A program made the translations under genes and the position numbers. Source: Pycnococcus provasolii (lineage: Eukaryota; Chlorophyta; Pseudoscourfieldiophyceae; Pseudoscourfieldiales; Pycnococcaceae). From it: 64,000 nt of DNA. A model generated the notes under the pieces. That model was given only the letters and a program-made list of their open reading frames with translations, was not told the DNA's origin and did no database searches. Below, piece after piece: positions 19,601 through 34,600 of the stretch; positions within the stretch are counted from its first letter, which is position 1; the number at the start of each line of letters is the position of its first letter. The stretch spans positions 1-64,000 of the forward strand of contig OW568890.1 in the NCBI GenBank assembly GCA_938743325.2, in the 5' to 3' direction.

Positions 19601-22600
19601 CCGCTCGCATGCGCGGCGTGCGCGGCGGCGTCGAGCGCGGCATTCGCGGCGCAGTAGTTGGACTGCCCCGGCGAGCCGAGGAACGCCGCCAGCGACGAAA
19701 ACAGAACCTGCGCCGATACCGCGTTCGCGTGTGTTGCTTGCACCAGCGTTCCCAGGCTGTCCACCTTCGCCGCAAACACGCGCCGCACGCCTGACGCGCG
19801 CTGCTGGGCGAGCGTCGCGTCCGCGAGCACGCCGCCGGCATGCACGACCGCGTTCGGGCCATTTGCCGCCGTCACGACGGCGCGGTCGCCCGCGGTCGCG
19901 GCGTCGCAGCGCTGCATGCGCACGAGCGACGCCGAGGCGACCAGGGCCTCCAATCCCTCACCACGACGACCAGATCGGCCGAGCAAATGCAGATGACAAG
20001 TCGACATGCTCGCGAGCCACGACGCCGTGAGAGCTCCGAGATTGCCCAGCCCGCCGCACACGAGCACGCCGTCGCCGACGCCGCCAGCGAGCACGTCGTC
20101 GCGCACCGCCCGCGGCGAGCACACCACGATCTTGCCCACGTGTCGCGCCTGCGACATCTGACGCAGCGCGGCGTGCGACCGCACGAGCGTGTGAGCGGTG
20201 GTACTCAGCGGCCGATACTGCATGGTGCTCGCGCACGTGGCGACGCGGTGCATGCCCTTGCGCATCGCGGCTTGTGGCAGGAAGTCCACCGCCACCAGCC
20301 GCAGCGTCGCATCAGATCGCTCAGCGCCGAGCGTCGCCGCCGTCCAGATGTCGCGCTTGCCAATCTCCACGAAACGAGCGCGAGAGGACATGCAGCTGAC
20401 GGTCGCCGCCACGACGCCCGCGGACGTGAGCGAGTTGAGCACCACGTCGACGGCTCCGAGCGTCATCGACGCCACGTCCGGGAACGTCGTCGCGCGCGAG
20501 CTGCCGACGTGGCGCACCGCCGGCGCGTGCGATCTCACCCAGTAACGCTTCGCGCTCGAGCCCGCGGTCGCGTACACCGTCGCGTCCAGTGCGCCGGCGA
20601 GCTGTGTCGCAGCCACGCCCACGCCGCCCGCCGCGGCGTGGACCAGCACGCGCTCGCCGCCGCGCGTGCGAGCCGCCTGGCTCAGCGCGAGGTCCACCGT
20701 CACGAAGACAGTTGGCATGCTCGCCGCCGCCTCGTGCCGCAGATGCGCGGGTAGAGCTGCGAACGTGTCGCCATACGCGTGCACGTAGTTGCCGAGACAT
20801 CCGGCGGCGAGACCGAACACGGACTCGCCCAACGCCGCCGTGCGAGCGCAGGCGCGTGCCACCGTGCCGGCGCAGTCGCCTCCCGGAGGACCCGGGTCGC
20901 CTGGGTACATGCCGAGCACGTTCAGCACGTCGCGGAAGTTGATGCCGACTGCGGACACACGCACGCGCATCATCGTCGAGCTGGCATCGTCGCCAGCCGC
21001 CTCGACGACTGCGATAAGATCCTTGATCGCGCCACGCGGCTGCGGACGCAGCTGCACAGCATGTTCGGGCGTCGCGGCGGTACAGCGGCGCACGCCCGCG
21101 CGCATCCAGTACCCTCCTCGATACGCATGGCCCTGAGCATCGGCGTCAACGATGTTACGCGAATGCGGCAGGTGCAATGCAAACTCGTCTGCGTCCGTAC
21201 CACCAGTCAGAGCTGGATGTCGAAGTTCTTGTGCAGCCGTGCGCCACAAACCACGTATCGCGGCGCCGTCTCGACTGCTTGACGAAGTGCGGGTCATGGC
21301 GGCGACGCTCGCCACCGCGCATGCGGTCTGCAGATGAACAGCCACGCTCTGCTCCGAATTATCAAGCAGGGATAACGTCTGCACCACGCTCAGCGCAGCG
21401 TACACAGACGATGAGATCCATGCTCGGGCACTGGACGCACCGTCGACACGTATCGTCGTCGTTGCCAACGCGCGAGGAGCAGCCGTCGTCGCATCTGCTG
21501 TCTGCGCAAGCCATCGGATCGCGTACATTGCGTCGCGCGTCGAGTGTACCGCGATCTTCGTGCTCGTCGTAGCCCCTTTGGTCATCGGCTTCGCGACCAG
21601 CTCGCTCATGTGCATCAGCGTCGCGCCCGCATCCGTGCGCAGTCCGAAGCTGCATGTCACGTCCGCGGTCGACGCGTGCAGACGCGCCCACACCTGCAGA
21701 CGCGCGTCCGACGTCGCGCGCGGCGTCGTCGTGTACAGCGATACGGCTGCGGGCACGCGCGCTACTGCGGCATCCTCGTCGGGAGACTCGAGCGCGTTGC
21801 CGAGCTGCATCGCCGCGTCGAGTGTCGCGGGATGTATCAGCAGACCCGTGACACGTGTTCGTGCAGGCTGACATACGACGCCCGTCGCCTCATCGATGCC
21901 GCGTCGAGACGCCGCGCGCGTGCGCACTGCCTGCAGCATTTGGAACGCCGGGCCGTACATCAGCCCGATGCCGTGCATCGTCGAGTACAGCTCGTGCGTG
22001 CTTGACGCGGTGGTACAGCGCGCGCGCATTGAGCTGGTGCTCGTACGCTCGAACGAGCGCGACGATGCAGCGTCGTCAGCGGTGCTTGTCGACGACGCCG
22101 TCATCCTCGTAACGATGCCGCGTAGGTGTGACACGCCTCGCGTGCGCGAACGCACGTCGACGTGCCCCGAAGCGACGCGCAGAGCGCACGTCACATCCAC
22201 CGCCGATCCGTCGAGCACAAGTGGCGCGGGGATGCTGACATCCGCAAGTGCCGCACAGCATGCTTCGCCGTGCGCGCCTACAAGCACCACAGCCGCGGCG
22301 CTCGCCGTCTCGAAGTATCCCGCGCCGGGGAAGATGCCCTGCCCGCGTACACGATGGTCGTGCAGATACGCAGCCACGCCGCGCGATCGCATTTCGATCA
22401 TCGCGACATCATCGACGACGCCGTACGCGAGCATCGGATGTGACGTGAGCGTGAACCAACGTCGATCGGCATGGTACACGCCGCGCAGACGGCGGGTGGT
22501 ACCCACCGCCGCGCGATCGACGTCGTCGCGCAGACCGACCAGCGCGTGCGCATTCGTGCCCTGGAAGGCGAACGAGCTCACGCCTGTCGTATGTGCCGCC

Positions 22601-25600
22601 GGACTCGCACTCGACGCGCGGGGCGCCAGACATGCGCACGCGCCGCCCATCGAAAGCACGACGCGCACGTGCGGGTTCATGTCGCGCAGGTGCAGAATGG
22701 CGGGCGCGTGCGGGACGGCGAGCGTGGAGGCGGCTGCCATCACGCCGACGATGCCCGCCGCGGGCTCCGTGTGTCCGATGAACGTCTTGCTCGCCGAAAG
22801 CGTGATCGCGACGCCGCCAGGCTTGCTAGTCAGCACGGCGGTAGCGGCGCCCACCTCGATCGGGTCGCCGAGCGGCGTGCCTGTGCCGTGCATCTGCAGA
22901 CCCGTGACGGTCGAGGCGTCGCGCACGCGTGCGTCACGCATCGCGGCGCGGATGGCATCCTGCTGCGCGGGTCCGTTCGGCGCCGTGAGCGCGCTCGAAC
23001 GGCCGTCCTGGTTGACGGCGCATCCTCGCAGCACCGCGCCCATGCCGCCGCTGCACCCGCCACCCTCGCCGATGCTCACACCGCCGATCTGCACGGCACC
23101 GCCCGCCTCGCCGCGCACGTAACCGTCTGCACCGCCATCCAGCGTTTTGCACCGTCCGTCAGGGGCAAGCATGCCTGCGACGGCGAACATCTTCGTCGTC
23201 ACGGGTATGAGATGCAGGCTGATGCCAAGCAATGTGGCGGCGTGCTTGTCAGATGTACGCGCGTAGGGAACGGCGAAGACCGATGCGGTAAGTGCGGACG
23301 AGCAAGCCGTATCCACACTTATGCTGAAGCCGGTGTAGTCGAAGATGTACGACAGACGCCCGCAGGCGACGCTTCCCGAAGCTCCTGTGGCTGAATATGG
23401 TGTGACGCCGCCGCTCATGTGCGTCGTGGCAAGCCTTGCGTACTCGGCGCTCGAAATGCCGACGGCAACACACCGCTGCTGCGTTTGCGCGCCTTCGCTT
23501 GAAGAAGATGCGTGCAGAGTCAGCAGAATGCGCTGCTGCGGGTCCATCAGCACCGCCTCCGCAGTTGACACGCCGAAGCAAGACGCGTCGAACATGTCGA
23601 CGTTGCGCATGAAGCCGCCAAACCGACGCACAAGCGACGCGTCGTCGCCCGTGCGCAGCGCCTCCGCCTCCGCGTCCCACCGATCGAGCGGAATACCAGC
23701 GATGCCGTCCGAGCGTCGGCCGGACTCCACGTGCTCTCCAGGCGTGCATCCCGCCGACGATGTCACACAAGCCATCACGCCGTCGCTCGTCAGAGACGAG
23801 TCAGCCACGCTCGCTATGTCGTCGTCAGCAGCGAGCTCCTCGTCGTCGGGTGCAAGCCGCGACGTCACGTACGATGCCATCGCAGATACGGTCGGATAGT
23901 CAAAGACGAGCGTGCCCGGCAGCTGCAGTCCCATACGCGTCTCCACAGCATTTCTGAGCTCAACGGCGCCGAGCGAGTCGAGACCCGCCGCCATCAGCGG
24001 CTCGTCAGCCGACACGTCCGACCCGAGCACGCCGCGGATCGCCTCGGACAGCTGCTGCTGCACGTGCTGCTCTGACGCAGCATGCGGCTGCGCGCCGCGT
24101 CGGCGTCGTGTGCCCGCGACTTCCTGAGACTTCGTCTCTGCCAGCGGCGCGACGCCCTCCTCGGCAGCACGCACGTCGGCGAAGAACGCCGCGTCCGCGT
24201 ACGCAGGCTGCTGCGCGAGGAAGCGCGTCCAGTCGAACGGACTCACCGTCAGCACAGCGCCAGCAGGTGCACTCGCTCTCAGCAGCGACGATAGCGCGCC
24301 GCCAAGCACCGCCAAGCCCAACTCGGGCGTCACGACGCCCACGCCCGCACGCTCCATGCGTCCTATCGTCGAAGCGTCGTTCGCCGCCATGCCGCCGCCG
24401 ATCCACGCGCCCCACTGCAAGCTCAGCACCCGCTCGCCGCTCGCATGCGCGGCGTGCGCGGCGGCGTCGAGCGCGGCATTCGCGGCGCAGTAGTTGGACT
24501 GCCCCGGCGAGCCGAGGAACGCCGCCAGCGACGAAAACAGAACCTGCGCCGATACCGCGTTCGCGTGTGTTGCTTGCACCAGCGTTCCCAGGCTGTCCAC
24601 CTTCGCCGCAAACACGCGCCGCACGCCTGACGCGCGCTGCTGGGCGAGTGTCGCGTCCGCGAGCACGCCGCCGGCATGCACGACCGCGTTCGGGCCATTT
24701 GCCGCCGTCACGACGGCGCGGTCGCCCGCGGTCGCGGCGTCGCAGCGCTGCATGCGCACGAGCGACGCCGAGGCGACCAGGGCCTCCAATCCCTCACCAC
24801 GACGACCAGATCGGCCGAGCAAATGCAGATGACAAGTCGACATGCTCGCGAGCCACGACGCCGTGAGAGCTCCGAGACTGCCCAGCCCGCCACACACGAG
24901 CACGCCGTCGCCGACGCCGCCAGCGAGCACGTCGTCGCGCACCGCCCGCGGCGAGCACACCACGATCTTGCCCACGTGTCGCGCCTGCGACATCTGACGC
25001 AGCGCGGCGTGTGACCGCACGATCGTGTGAGCGGTGGTACTCAGCGGCCGATACTGCATGGTGCTCGCGCACGTGGCGACGCGGTGCATGCCCTTGCGCA
25101 TCGCGGCTTGTGGCAGGAAGTCCACCGCCACCAGCCGCAGCGTCGCATCAGATCGCTCAGCGCCGAGCGTCGCCGCCGTCCAGATGTCGCGCTTGCCAAT
25201 CTCCACGAAACGAGCGCGAGAGGACATGCAGCTGACGGTCGCCGCCACGACGCCCGCGGACGTGAGCGAGTTGAGCACCACGTCGACGGCTCCGAGCGTC
25301 ATCGACGCCACGTCCGGGAACGTCGTCGCGCGCGAGCTGCCGACGTGGCGCACCGCCGGCGCGTGCGATCTCACCCAGTAACGCTTCGCGCTCGAGCCCG
25401 CGGTCGCGTACACCGTCGCGTCCAGTGCGCCGGCGAGCTGTGTCGCAGCCACGCCCACGCCGCCCGCCGCGGCGTGGACCAGCACGCGCTCGCCGCCGCG
25501 CGTGCGAGCCGCCTGGCTCAGCGCGAGGTCCACCGTCACGAAGACAGTTGGCATGCTCGCCGCCGCCTCGTGCCGCAGATGCGCGGGTAGAGCTGCGAAC

Positions 25601-28600
25601 GTGTCGCCATACGCGTGCACGTAGTTGCCGAGACATCCGGCGGCGAGACCGAACACGGACTCGCCCAACGCCGCCGTGCGAGCGCAGGCGCGTGCCACCG
25701 TGCCGGCGCAGTCGCCTCCCGGAGGACCCGGGTCGCCTGGGTACATGCCGAGCACGTTCAGCACGTCGCGGAAGTTGATGCCGACTGCGGACACACGCAC
25801 GCGCATCATCGTCGAGCTGGCATCGTCGCCAGCCGCCTCGACGACTGCGATAAGATCCTTGATCGCGCCACGCGGCTGCGGACGCAGCTGCACAGCATGT
25901 TCGGGCGTCGCGGCGGTACAGCGGCGCACGCCCGCGCGCATCCAGTACCCTCCTCGATACGCATGGCCCTGAGCATCGGCGTCAACGATGTTACGCGAAT
26001 GCGGCAGGTGCAATGCAAACTCGTCTGCGTCCGTACCACCAGTCAGAGCTGGATGTCGAAGTTCTTGTGCAGCCGTGCGCCACAAACCACGTATCGCGGC
26101 GCCGTCTCGACTGCTTGACGAAGTGCGGGTCATGGCGGCGACGCTCGCCACCGCGCATGCGGTCTGCAGATGCACAGCCATGCTCTGCTCCGAATTATCA
26201 AGCAGAGATAACGTCTGCACCACGCTCAGCGCAGCGTAAACAGACGATGAGATCCATGCTCGGGCACTGGACGCACCGTCGACACGTATCGTCGTCGTTG
26301 CCAACGCGCGAGGAGCAGCCGTCGTCGCATCTGCTGTCTGCGCAAGCCATCGGATCGCGTACATTGCGTCGCGCGTCGAGTGTACCGCGATCTTCGTGCT
26401 CGTCGTAGCCCCTTTGGTCATCGGCTTCGCGACCAGCTCGCTCATGTGCATCAGCGTCGCGCCCGCATCCGTGCGCAGTCCGAAGCTGCATGTCACGTCC
26501 GCGGTCGACGCGTGCAGACGCGCCCACACCTGCAGACGCGCGTCCGACGTCGCGCGCGGCGTCGTCGTGTACAGCGATACGGCTGCGGGCACGCGCGCTA
26601 CTGCGGCATCCTCGTCGGGAGACTCGAGCGCGTTGCCGAGCTGCATCGCCGCGTCGAGTGTCGCGGGATGTATCAGCAGACCCGTGACACGTGTTCGTGC
26701 AGGCTGACATACGACGCCCGTCGCCTCATCGATGCCGCGTCGAGACGCCGCGCGCGTGCGCACTGCCTGCAGCATTTGGAACGCCGGGCCGTACATCAGC
26801 CCGATGCCGTGCATCGTCGAGTACAGCTCGTGCGTGCTTGACGCGGTGGTACAGCGCGCGCGCATTGAGCTGGTGCTCGTACGCTCGAACGAGCGCGACG
26901 ATGCAGCGTCGTCAGCGGTGCTTGTCGACGACGCCGTCATCCTCGTAACGATGCCGCGTAGGTGTGACACGCCTCGCGTGCGCGAACGCACGTCGACGTG
27001 CCCCGAAGCGACGCGCAGAGCGCACGTCACATCCACCGCCGATCCGTCGAGCACAAGTGGCGCGGGGATGCTGACATCCGCAAGTGCCGCACAGCATGCT
27101 TCGCCGTGCGCGCCTACAAGCACCACAGCCGCGGCGCTCGCCGTCTCGAAGTATCCCGCGCCGGGGAAGATGCCCTGCCCGCGTACACGATGGTCGTGCA
27201 GATACGCAGCCACGCCGCGCGATCGCATTTCGATCATCGCGACATCATCGACGACGCCGTACGCGAGCATCGGATGTGACGTGAGCGTGAACCAACGTCG
27301 ATCGGCATGGTACACGCCGCGCAGACGGCGGGTGGTACCCACCGCCGCGCGATCGACGTCGTCGCGCAGACCGACCAGCGCGTGCGCATTCGTGCCCTGG
27401 AAGGCGAACGAGCTCACGCCTGTCGTATGTGCCGCCGGACTCGCACTCGACGCGCGGGGCGCCAGACATGCGCACGCGCCGCCCATCGAAAGCACGACGC
27501 GCACGTGCGGGTTCATGTCGCGCAGGTGCAGAATGGCGGGCGCGTGCGGGACGGCGAGCGTGGAGGCGGCTGCCATCACGCCGACGATGCCCGCCGCGGG
27601 CTCCGTGTGTCCGATGAACGTCTTGCTCGCCGAAAGCGTGATCGCGACGCCGCCAGGCTTGCTAGTCAGCACGGCGGTAGCGGCGCCCACCTCGATCGGG
27701 TCGCCGAGCGGCGTGCCTGTGCCGTGCATCTGCAGACCCGTGACGGTCGAGGCGTCGCGCACGCGTGCGTCACGCATCGCGGCGCGGATGGCATCCTGCT
27801 GCGCGGGTCCGTTCGGCGCCGTGAGCGCGCTCGAACGGCCGTCCTGGTTGACGGCGCATCCTCGCAGCACCGCGCCCATGCCGCCGCTGCACCCGCCACC
27901 CTCGCCGATGCTCACACCGCCGATCTGCACGGCACCGCCCGCCTCGCCGCGCACGTAACCGTCTGCACCGCCATCCAGCGTTTTGCACCGTCCGTCAGGG
28001 GCAAGCATGCCTGCGACGGCGAACATCTTCGTCGTCACGGGCATGAGATGCAGGCTGATGCCAAGCAATGTGGCGGCGTGCTTGTCAGATGTACGCGCGT
28101 AGGGAACGGCGAAGACCGATGCGGTAAGTGCGGACGAGCAAGCCGTATCCACACTTATGCTGAAGCCGGTGTAGTCGAAGATGTACGACAGACGCCCGCA
28201 GGCGACGCTTCCCGAAGCTCCTGTGGCTGAATATGGCGTGACGCCGCCGCTCATGTGCGTCGTGGCAAGCCTTGCGTACTCGGCGCTCGAAATGCCGACG
28301 GCAACACACCGCTGCTGCGTTTGCGCGCCTTCGCTTGAAGAAGATGCGTGCAGAGTCAGCAGAATGCGCTGCTGCGGGTCCATCAGCACCGCCTCCGCAG
28401 TTGACACGCCGAAGCAAGACGCGTCGAACATGTCGACGTTGCGCATGAAGCCGCCAAACCGACGCACAAGCGACGCGTCGTCGCCCGTGCGCAGCGCCTC
28501 CGCCTCCGCGTCCCACCGATCGAGCGGAATACCAGCGATGCCGTCCGAGCGTCGGCCGGACTCCACGTGCTCTCCAGGCGTGCATCCCGCCGACGATGTC

Positions 28601-31600
28601 ACACAAGCCATCACGCCGTCGCTCGTCAGAGACGAGTCAGCCACGCTCGCTATGTCGTCGTCAGCAGCGAGCTCCTCGTCGTCGGGTGCAAGCCGCGACG
28701 TCACGTACGATGCCATCGCAGATACGGTCGGATAGTCGAAGACGAGCGTGCCCGGCAGCTGCAGTCCCATACGCGTCTCCACAGCATTTCTGAGCTCAAC
28801 GGCGCCGAGCGAGTCGAGACCCGCCGCCATCAGCGGCTCGTCAGCCGACACGTCCGACCCGAGCACGCCGCGGATCGCCTCGGACAGCTGCTGCTGCACG
28901 TGCTGCTCTGACGCAGCATGCGGCTGCGCGCCGCGTCGGCGTCGTGTGCCCGCGACTTCCTGAGACTTCGTCTCTGCCAGCGGCGCGACGCCCTCCTCGG
29001 CAGCACGCACGTCGGCGAAGAACGCCGCGTCCGCGTACGCAGGCTGCTGCGCGAGGAAGCGCGTCCAGTCGAACGGACTCACCGTCAGCACAGCGCCAGC
29101 AGGTGCACTCGCTCTCAGCAGCGACGATAGCGCGCCGCCAAGCACCGCCAAACCCAACTCAGGCGTCACGACGCCCACGCCCGCACGCTCCATGCGTCCT
29201 ATCGTCGAAGCGTCGTTCGCCGCCATGCCGCCGCCGATCCACGCGCCCCACTGCAAGCTCAGCACCCGCTCGCCGCTCGCATGCGCGGCGTGCGCGGCGG
29301 CGTCGAGCGCGGCATTCGCGGCGCAGTAGTTGGACTGCCCCGGCGAGCCGAGGAACGCCGCCAGCGACGAAAACAGAACCTGCGCCGATACCGCGTTCGC
29401 GTGTGTTGCTTGCACCAGCGTTCCCAGGCTGTCCACCTTCGCCGCAAACACGCGCCGCACGCCTGACGCGCGCTGCTGGGCGAGTGTCGCGTCCGCGAGC
29501 ACGCCGCCGGCATGCACGACCGCGTTCGGGCCATTTGCCGCCGTCACGACGGCGCGGTCGCCCGCGGTCGCGGCGTCGCAGCGCTGCATGCGCACGAGCG
29601 ACGCCGAGGCGACCAGGGCCTCCAATCCCTCACCACGACGACCAGATCGGCCGAGCAAATGCAGATGACAAGTCGACATGCTCGCGAGCCACGACGCCGT
29701 GAGAGCTCCGAGACTGCCCAGCCCGCCACACACGAGCACGCCGTCGCCGACGCCGCCAGCGAGCACGTCGTCGCGCACCGCCCGCGGCGAGCACACCACG
29801 ATCTTGCCCACGTGTCGCGCCTGCGACATCTGACGCAGCGCGGCGTGCGACCGCACGAGCGTGTGAGCGGTGGTACTCAGCGGCCGATACTGCATGGTGC
29901 TCGCGCACGTGGCGACGCGGTGCATGCCCTTGCGCATCGCGGCTTGTGGCAGGAAGTCCACCGCCACCAGCCGCAGCGTCGCATCAGATCGCTCAGCGCC
30001 GAGCGTCGCCGCCGTCCAGATGTCGCGCTTGCCAATCTCCACGAAACGAGCGCGAGAGGACATGCAGCTGACGGTCGCCGCCACGACGCCCGCGGACGTG
30101 AGCGAGTTGAGCACCACGTCGACGGCTCCGAGCGTCATCGACGCCACGTCCGGGAACGTCGTCGCGCGCGAGCTGCCGACGTGGCGCACCGCCGGCGCGT
30201 GCGATCTCACCCAGTAACGCTTCGCGCTCGAGCCCGCGGTCGCGTACACCGTCGCGTCCAGTGCGCCGGCGAGCTGTGTCGCAGCCACGCCCACGCCGCC
30301 CGCCGCGGCGTGGACCAGCACGCGCTCGCCGCCGCGCGTGCGAGCCGCCTGGCTCAGCGCGAGGTCCACCGTCACGAAGACAGTTGGCATGCTCGCCGCC
30401 GCCTCGTGCCGCAGATGCGCGGGTAGAGCTGCGAACGTGTCGCCATACGCGTGCACGTAGTTGCCGAGACATCCGGCGGCGAGACCGAACACGGACTCGC
30501 CCAACGCCGCCGTGCGAGCGCAGGCGCGTGCCACCGTGCCGGCGCAGTCGCCTCCCGGAGGACCCGGGTCGCCTGGGTACATGCCGAGCACGTTCAGCAC
30601 GTCGCGGAAGTTGATGCCGACTGCGGACACACGCACGCGCATCATCGTCGAGCTGGCATCGTCGCCAGCCGCCTCGACGACTGCGATAAGATCCTTGATC
30701 GCGCCACGCGGCTGCGGACGCAGCTGCACAGCATGTTCGGGCGTCGCGGCGGTACAGCGGCGCACGCCCGCGCGCATCCAGTACCCTCCTCGATACGCAT
30801 GGCCCTGAGCATCGGCGTCAACGATGTTACGCGAATGCGGCAGGTGCAATGCAAACTCGTCTGCGTCCGTACCACCAGTCAGAGCTGGATGTCGAAGTTC
30901 TTGTGCAGCCGTGCGCCACAAACCACGTATCGCGGCGCCGTCTCGACTGCTTGACGAAGTGCGGGTCATGGCGGCGACGCTCGCCACCGCGCATGCGGTC
31001 TGCAGATGCACAGCCACGCTCTGCTCCGAATTATCAAGCAGAGATAACGTCTGCACCACGCTCAGCGCAGCGTACACAGACGATGAGATCCATGCTCGGG
31101 CACTGGACGCACCGTCGACACGTATCGTCGTCGTTGCCAACGCGCGAGGAGCAGCCGTCGTCGCATCTGCTGTCTGCGCAAGCCATCGGATCGCGTACAT
31201 CGCGTCGCGCGTCGAGTGTACCGCGATCTTCGTGCTCGTCGTAGCCCCTTTGGTCATCGGCTTCGCGACCAGCTCGCTCATGTGCATCAGCGTCGCGCCC
31301 GCATCCGTGCGCAGTCCGAAGCTGCATGTCACGTCCGCGGTCGACGCGTGCAGACGCGCCCACACCTGCAGACGCGCGTCCGACGTCGCGCGCGGCGTCG
31401 TCGTGTACAGCGATACGGCTGCGGGCACGCGCGCTACCGCGGCATCCTCGTCGGGAGACTCGAGCGCGTTGCCGAGCTGCATCGCCGCGTCGAGTGTCGC
31501 GGGATGTATCAGCAGACCCGTGACACGTGTTCGTGCAGGCTGGCATACGACACCCGTCGCCTCATCGATGCCGCGTCGAGACGCCGCGCGCGTGCGCACT

Positions 31601-34600
31601 GCCTGCAGCATTTGGAACGCCGGGCCGTACATCAGCCCGATGCCGTGCATCGTCGAGTACAGCTCGTGCGTGCTTGACGCGGTGGTACAGCGCGCGCGCA
31701 TTGAGCTGGTGTTCGTACGCTCGAACGAGCGCGACGATGCAGCGTCGTCAGCGGTGCTTGTCGACGACGCCGTCATCCTCGTAACGATGCCGCGTAGGTG
31801 TGACACGCCTCGCGTGCGCGAACGCACGTCGACATGCCCCGAAGCGACGCGCAGAGCGCACGTCACATCCACCGCCGATCCGTCGAGCACAAGTGGCGCG
31901 GGGATGCTGACATCCGCAAGTGCCGCACAGCATGCTTCGCCGTGCGCGCCTACAAGCACCACAGCCGCGGCGCTCGCCGTCTCGAAGTATCCCGCGCCGG
32001 GGAAGATGCCCTGCCCGCGTACACGATGGTCGTGCAGATACGCAGCCACGCCGCGCGATCGCATTTCGATCATCGCGACATCATCGACGACGCCGTACGC
32101 GAGCATCGGATGTGACGTGAGCGTGACCCAGCGTCGATCGGCATGGTACACGCCGCGCAGACGGCGGGTGGTACCCACCGCCGCGCGATCGACGTCGTCG
32201 CGCAGACCGACCAGCGCGTGCGCATTCGTGCCCTGGAAGGCGAACGAGCTCACGCCTGTCGTATGTGCCGCCGGACTCGCACTCGACGCGCGGGGTGCCA
32301 GACATGCGCACGCGCCGCCCATCGAAAGCACGACGCGCACGTGCGGGTTCATGTCGCGCAGGTGCAGCATGGCGGGCGCGTGCGGGACGGCGAGCGTGGA
32401 GGCGGCTGCCATCACGCCGACGATGCCCGCCGCGGGCTCCGTGTGTCCGATGAACGTCTTGCTCGCCGAAAGCGTGATCGCGACGCCGCCAGGCTTGCTA
32501 GTCAGCACGGCGGTAGCGGCGCCCACCTCGATCGGGTCGCCGAGCGGCGTGCCTGTGCCGTGCATCTGCAGACCCGTGACGGTCGAGGCGTCGCGCACGC
32601 GTGCGTCACGCATCGCGGCGCGGATGGCATCCTGCTGCGCGGGTCCGTTCGGCGCCGTGAGCGCGCTCGAACGGCCGTCCTGGTTGACGGCGCATCCTCG
32701 CAGCACCGCGCCCATGCCGCCGCTGCACCCGCCACCCTCGCCGATGCTCACACCGCCGATCTGCACGGCACCGCCCGCCTCGCCGCGCACGTAACCGTCT
32801 GCACCGCCATCCAGCGTTTTGCACCGTCCGTCAGGGGCAAGCATGCCTGCGACGGCGAACATCTTCGTCGTCACGGGTATGAGATGCAGGCTGATGCCAA
32901 GCAATGTGGCGGCGTGCTTGTCAGATGTACGCGCGTAGGGAACGGCGAAGACCGATGCGGTAAGTGCGGACGAGCAAGCCGTATCCACACTTATGCTGAA
33001 GCCGGTGTAGTCGAAGATGTACGACAGACGCCCGCAGGCGACGCTTCCCGAAGCTCCTGTGGCTGAATATGGTGTGACGCCGCCGCTCATGTGCGTCGTG
33101 GCAAGCCTTGCGTACTCGGCGCTCGAAATGCCGACGGCAACACACCGCTGCTGCGTTTGCGCGCCTTCGCTTGAAGAAGATGCGTGCAGAGTCAGCAGAA
33201 TGCGCTGCTGCGGGTCCATCAGCACCGCCTCCGCAGTTGACACGCCGAAGCAAGACGCGTCGAACATGTCGACGTTGCGCATGAAGCCGCCAAACCGACG
33301 TACAAGCGACGCGTCGTCGCCCGTGCGCAGCGCCTCCGCCTCCGCGTCCCACCGATCGAGCGGAATACCAGCGATGCCGTCCGAGCGTCGGCTGGACTCC
33401 ACGTGCTCTCCAGGCGTGCATCCCGCCGACGATGTCACACAAGCCATCACGCCGTCGCTCGTCAGAGACGAGTCAGCCACGCTCGCTATGTCGTCGTCAG
33501 TAGCGAGCTCCTCGTCGTCGGGTGCAAGCCGCGACGTCACGTACGATGCCATCGCAGATACGGTCGGATAGTCGAAGACGAGCGTGCCCGGCAGCTGCAG
33601 TCCCATACGCGTCTCCACAGCATTTCTGAGCTCAACGGCGCCGAGCGAGTCGAGACCCGCCGCCATCAGCGGCTCGTCAGCCGACACGTCCGACCCGAGC
33701 ACGCCGCGGATCGCCTCGGACAGCTGCTGCTGCACGTGCTGCTCTGACGCAGCATGCGGCTGCGCGCCGCGTCGGCGTCGTGTACCCGCGACTTGCTGAG
33801 ACTTCGTCTCTGCCAGCGGCGCGACGCCCTCCTCGGCAGCACGCACGTCGGCGAAGAACGCCGCGTCCGCGTACGCAGGCTGCTGCGCGAGGAAGCGCGT
33901 CCAGTCGAACGGACTCACCGTCAGCACAGCGCCAGCAGGTGCACTCGCTCTCAGCAGCGACGATAGCGCGCCGCCAAGCACCGCCAAGCCCAACTCGGGC
34001 GTCACGACGCCCACGCCCGCACGCTCCATGCGTCCTATCGTCGAAGCGTCGTTCGCCGCCATGCCGCCGCCGATCCACGCGCCCCACTGCAAGCTCAGCA
34101 CCCGCTCGCCGCTCGCATGCGCGGCGTGCGCGGCGGCGTCGAGCGCGGCATTCGCGGCGCAGTAGTTGGACTGCCCCGGCGAGCCGAGGAACGCCGCCAG
34201 CGACGAAAACAGAACCTGCGCCGATACCGCGTTCGCGTGTGTTGCTTGCACCAGCGTTCCCAGGCTGTCCACCTTCGCCGCAAACACGCGCCGCACGCCT
34301 GACGCGCGCTGCTGGGCGAGTGTCGCGTCCGCGAGCACGCCGCCGGCATGCACGACCGCGTTCGGGCCATTTGCCGCCGTCACGACGGCGCGGTCGCCCG
34401 CGGTCGCGGCGTCGCAGCGCTGCATGCGCACGAGCGACGCCGAGGCGACCAGGGCCTCCAATCCCTCACCACGACGACCAGATCGGCCGAGCAAATGCAG
34501 ATGACAAGTCGACATGCTCGCGAGCCACGACGCCGTGAGAGCTCCGAGACTGCCCAGCCCGCCGCACACGAGCACGCCGTCGCCGACGCCGCCAGCGAGC

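Noticed and set aside
22450-22560. Possible acyltransferase between KS and DH in the modules
   Set aside because: Only a few dozen residues separate KS from DH; no GHSxG or acyltransferase fold fits. The same holds for all nine KS domains.
30824-32794. Long plus-strand open frame (656 codons) antisense to the PKS, with similar ones at 35660-37201, 43916-45823 and in other modules
   Set aside because: Same antisense frame recurs in every GC-rich module copy, is Arg/Ala/Ser-rich with no domain, and follows from the codon bias of the minus-strand PKS.
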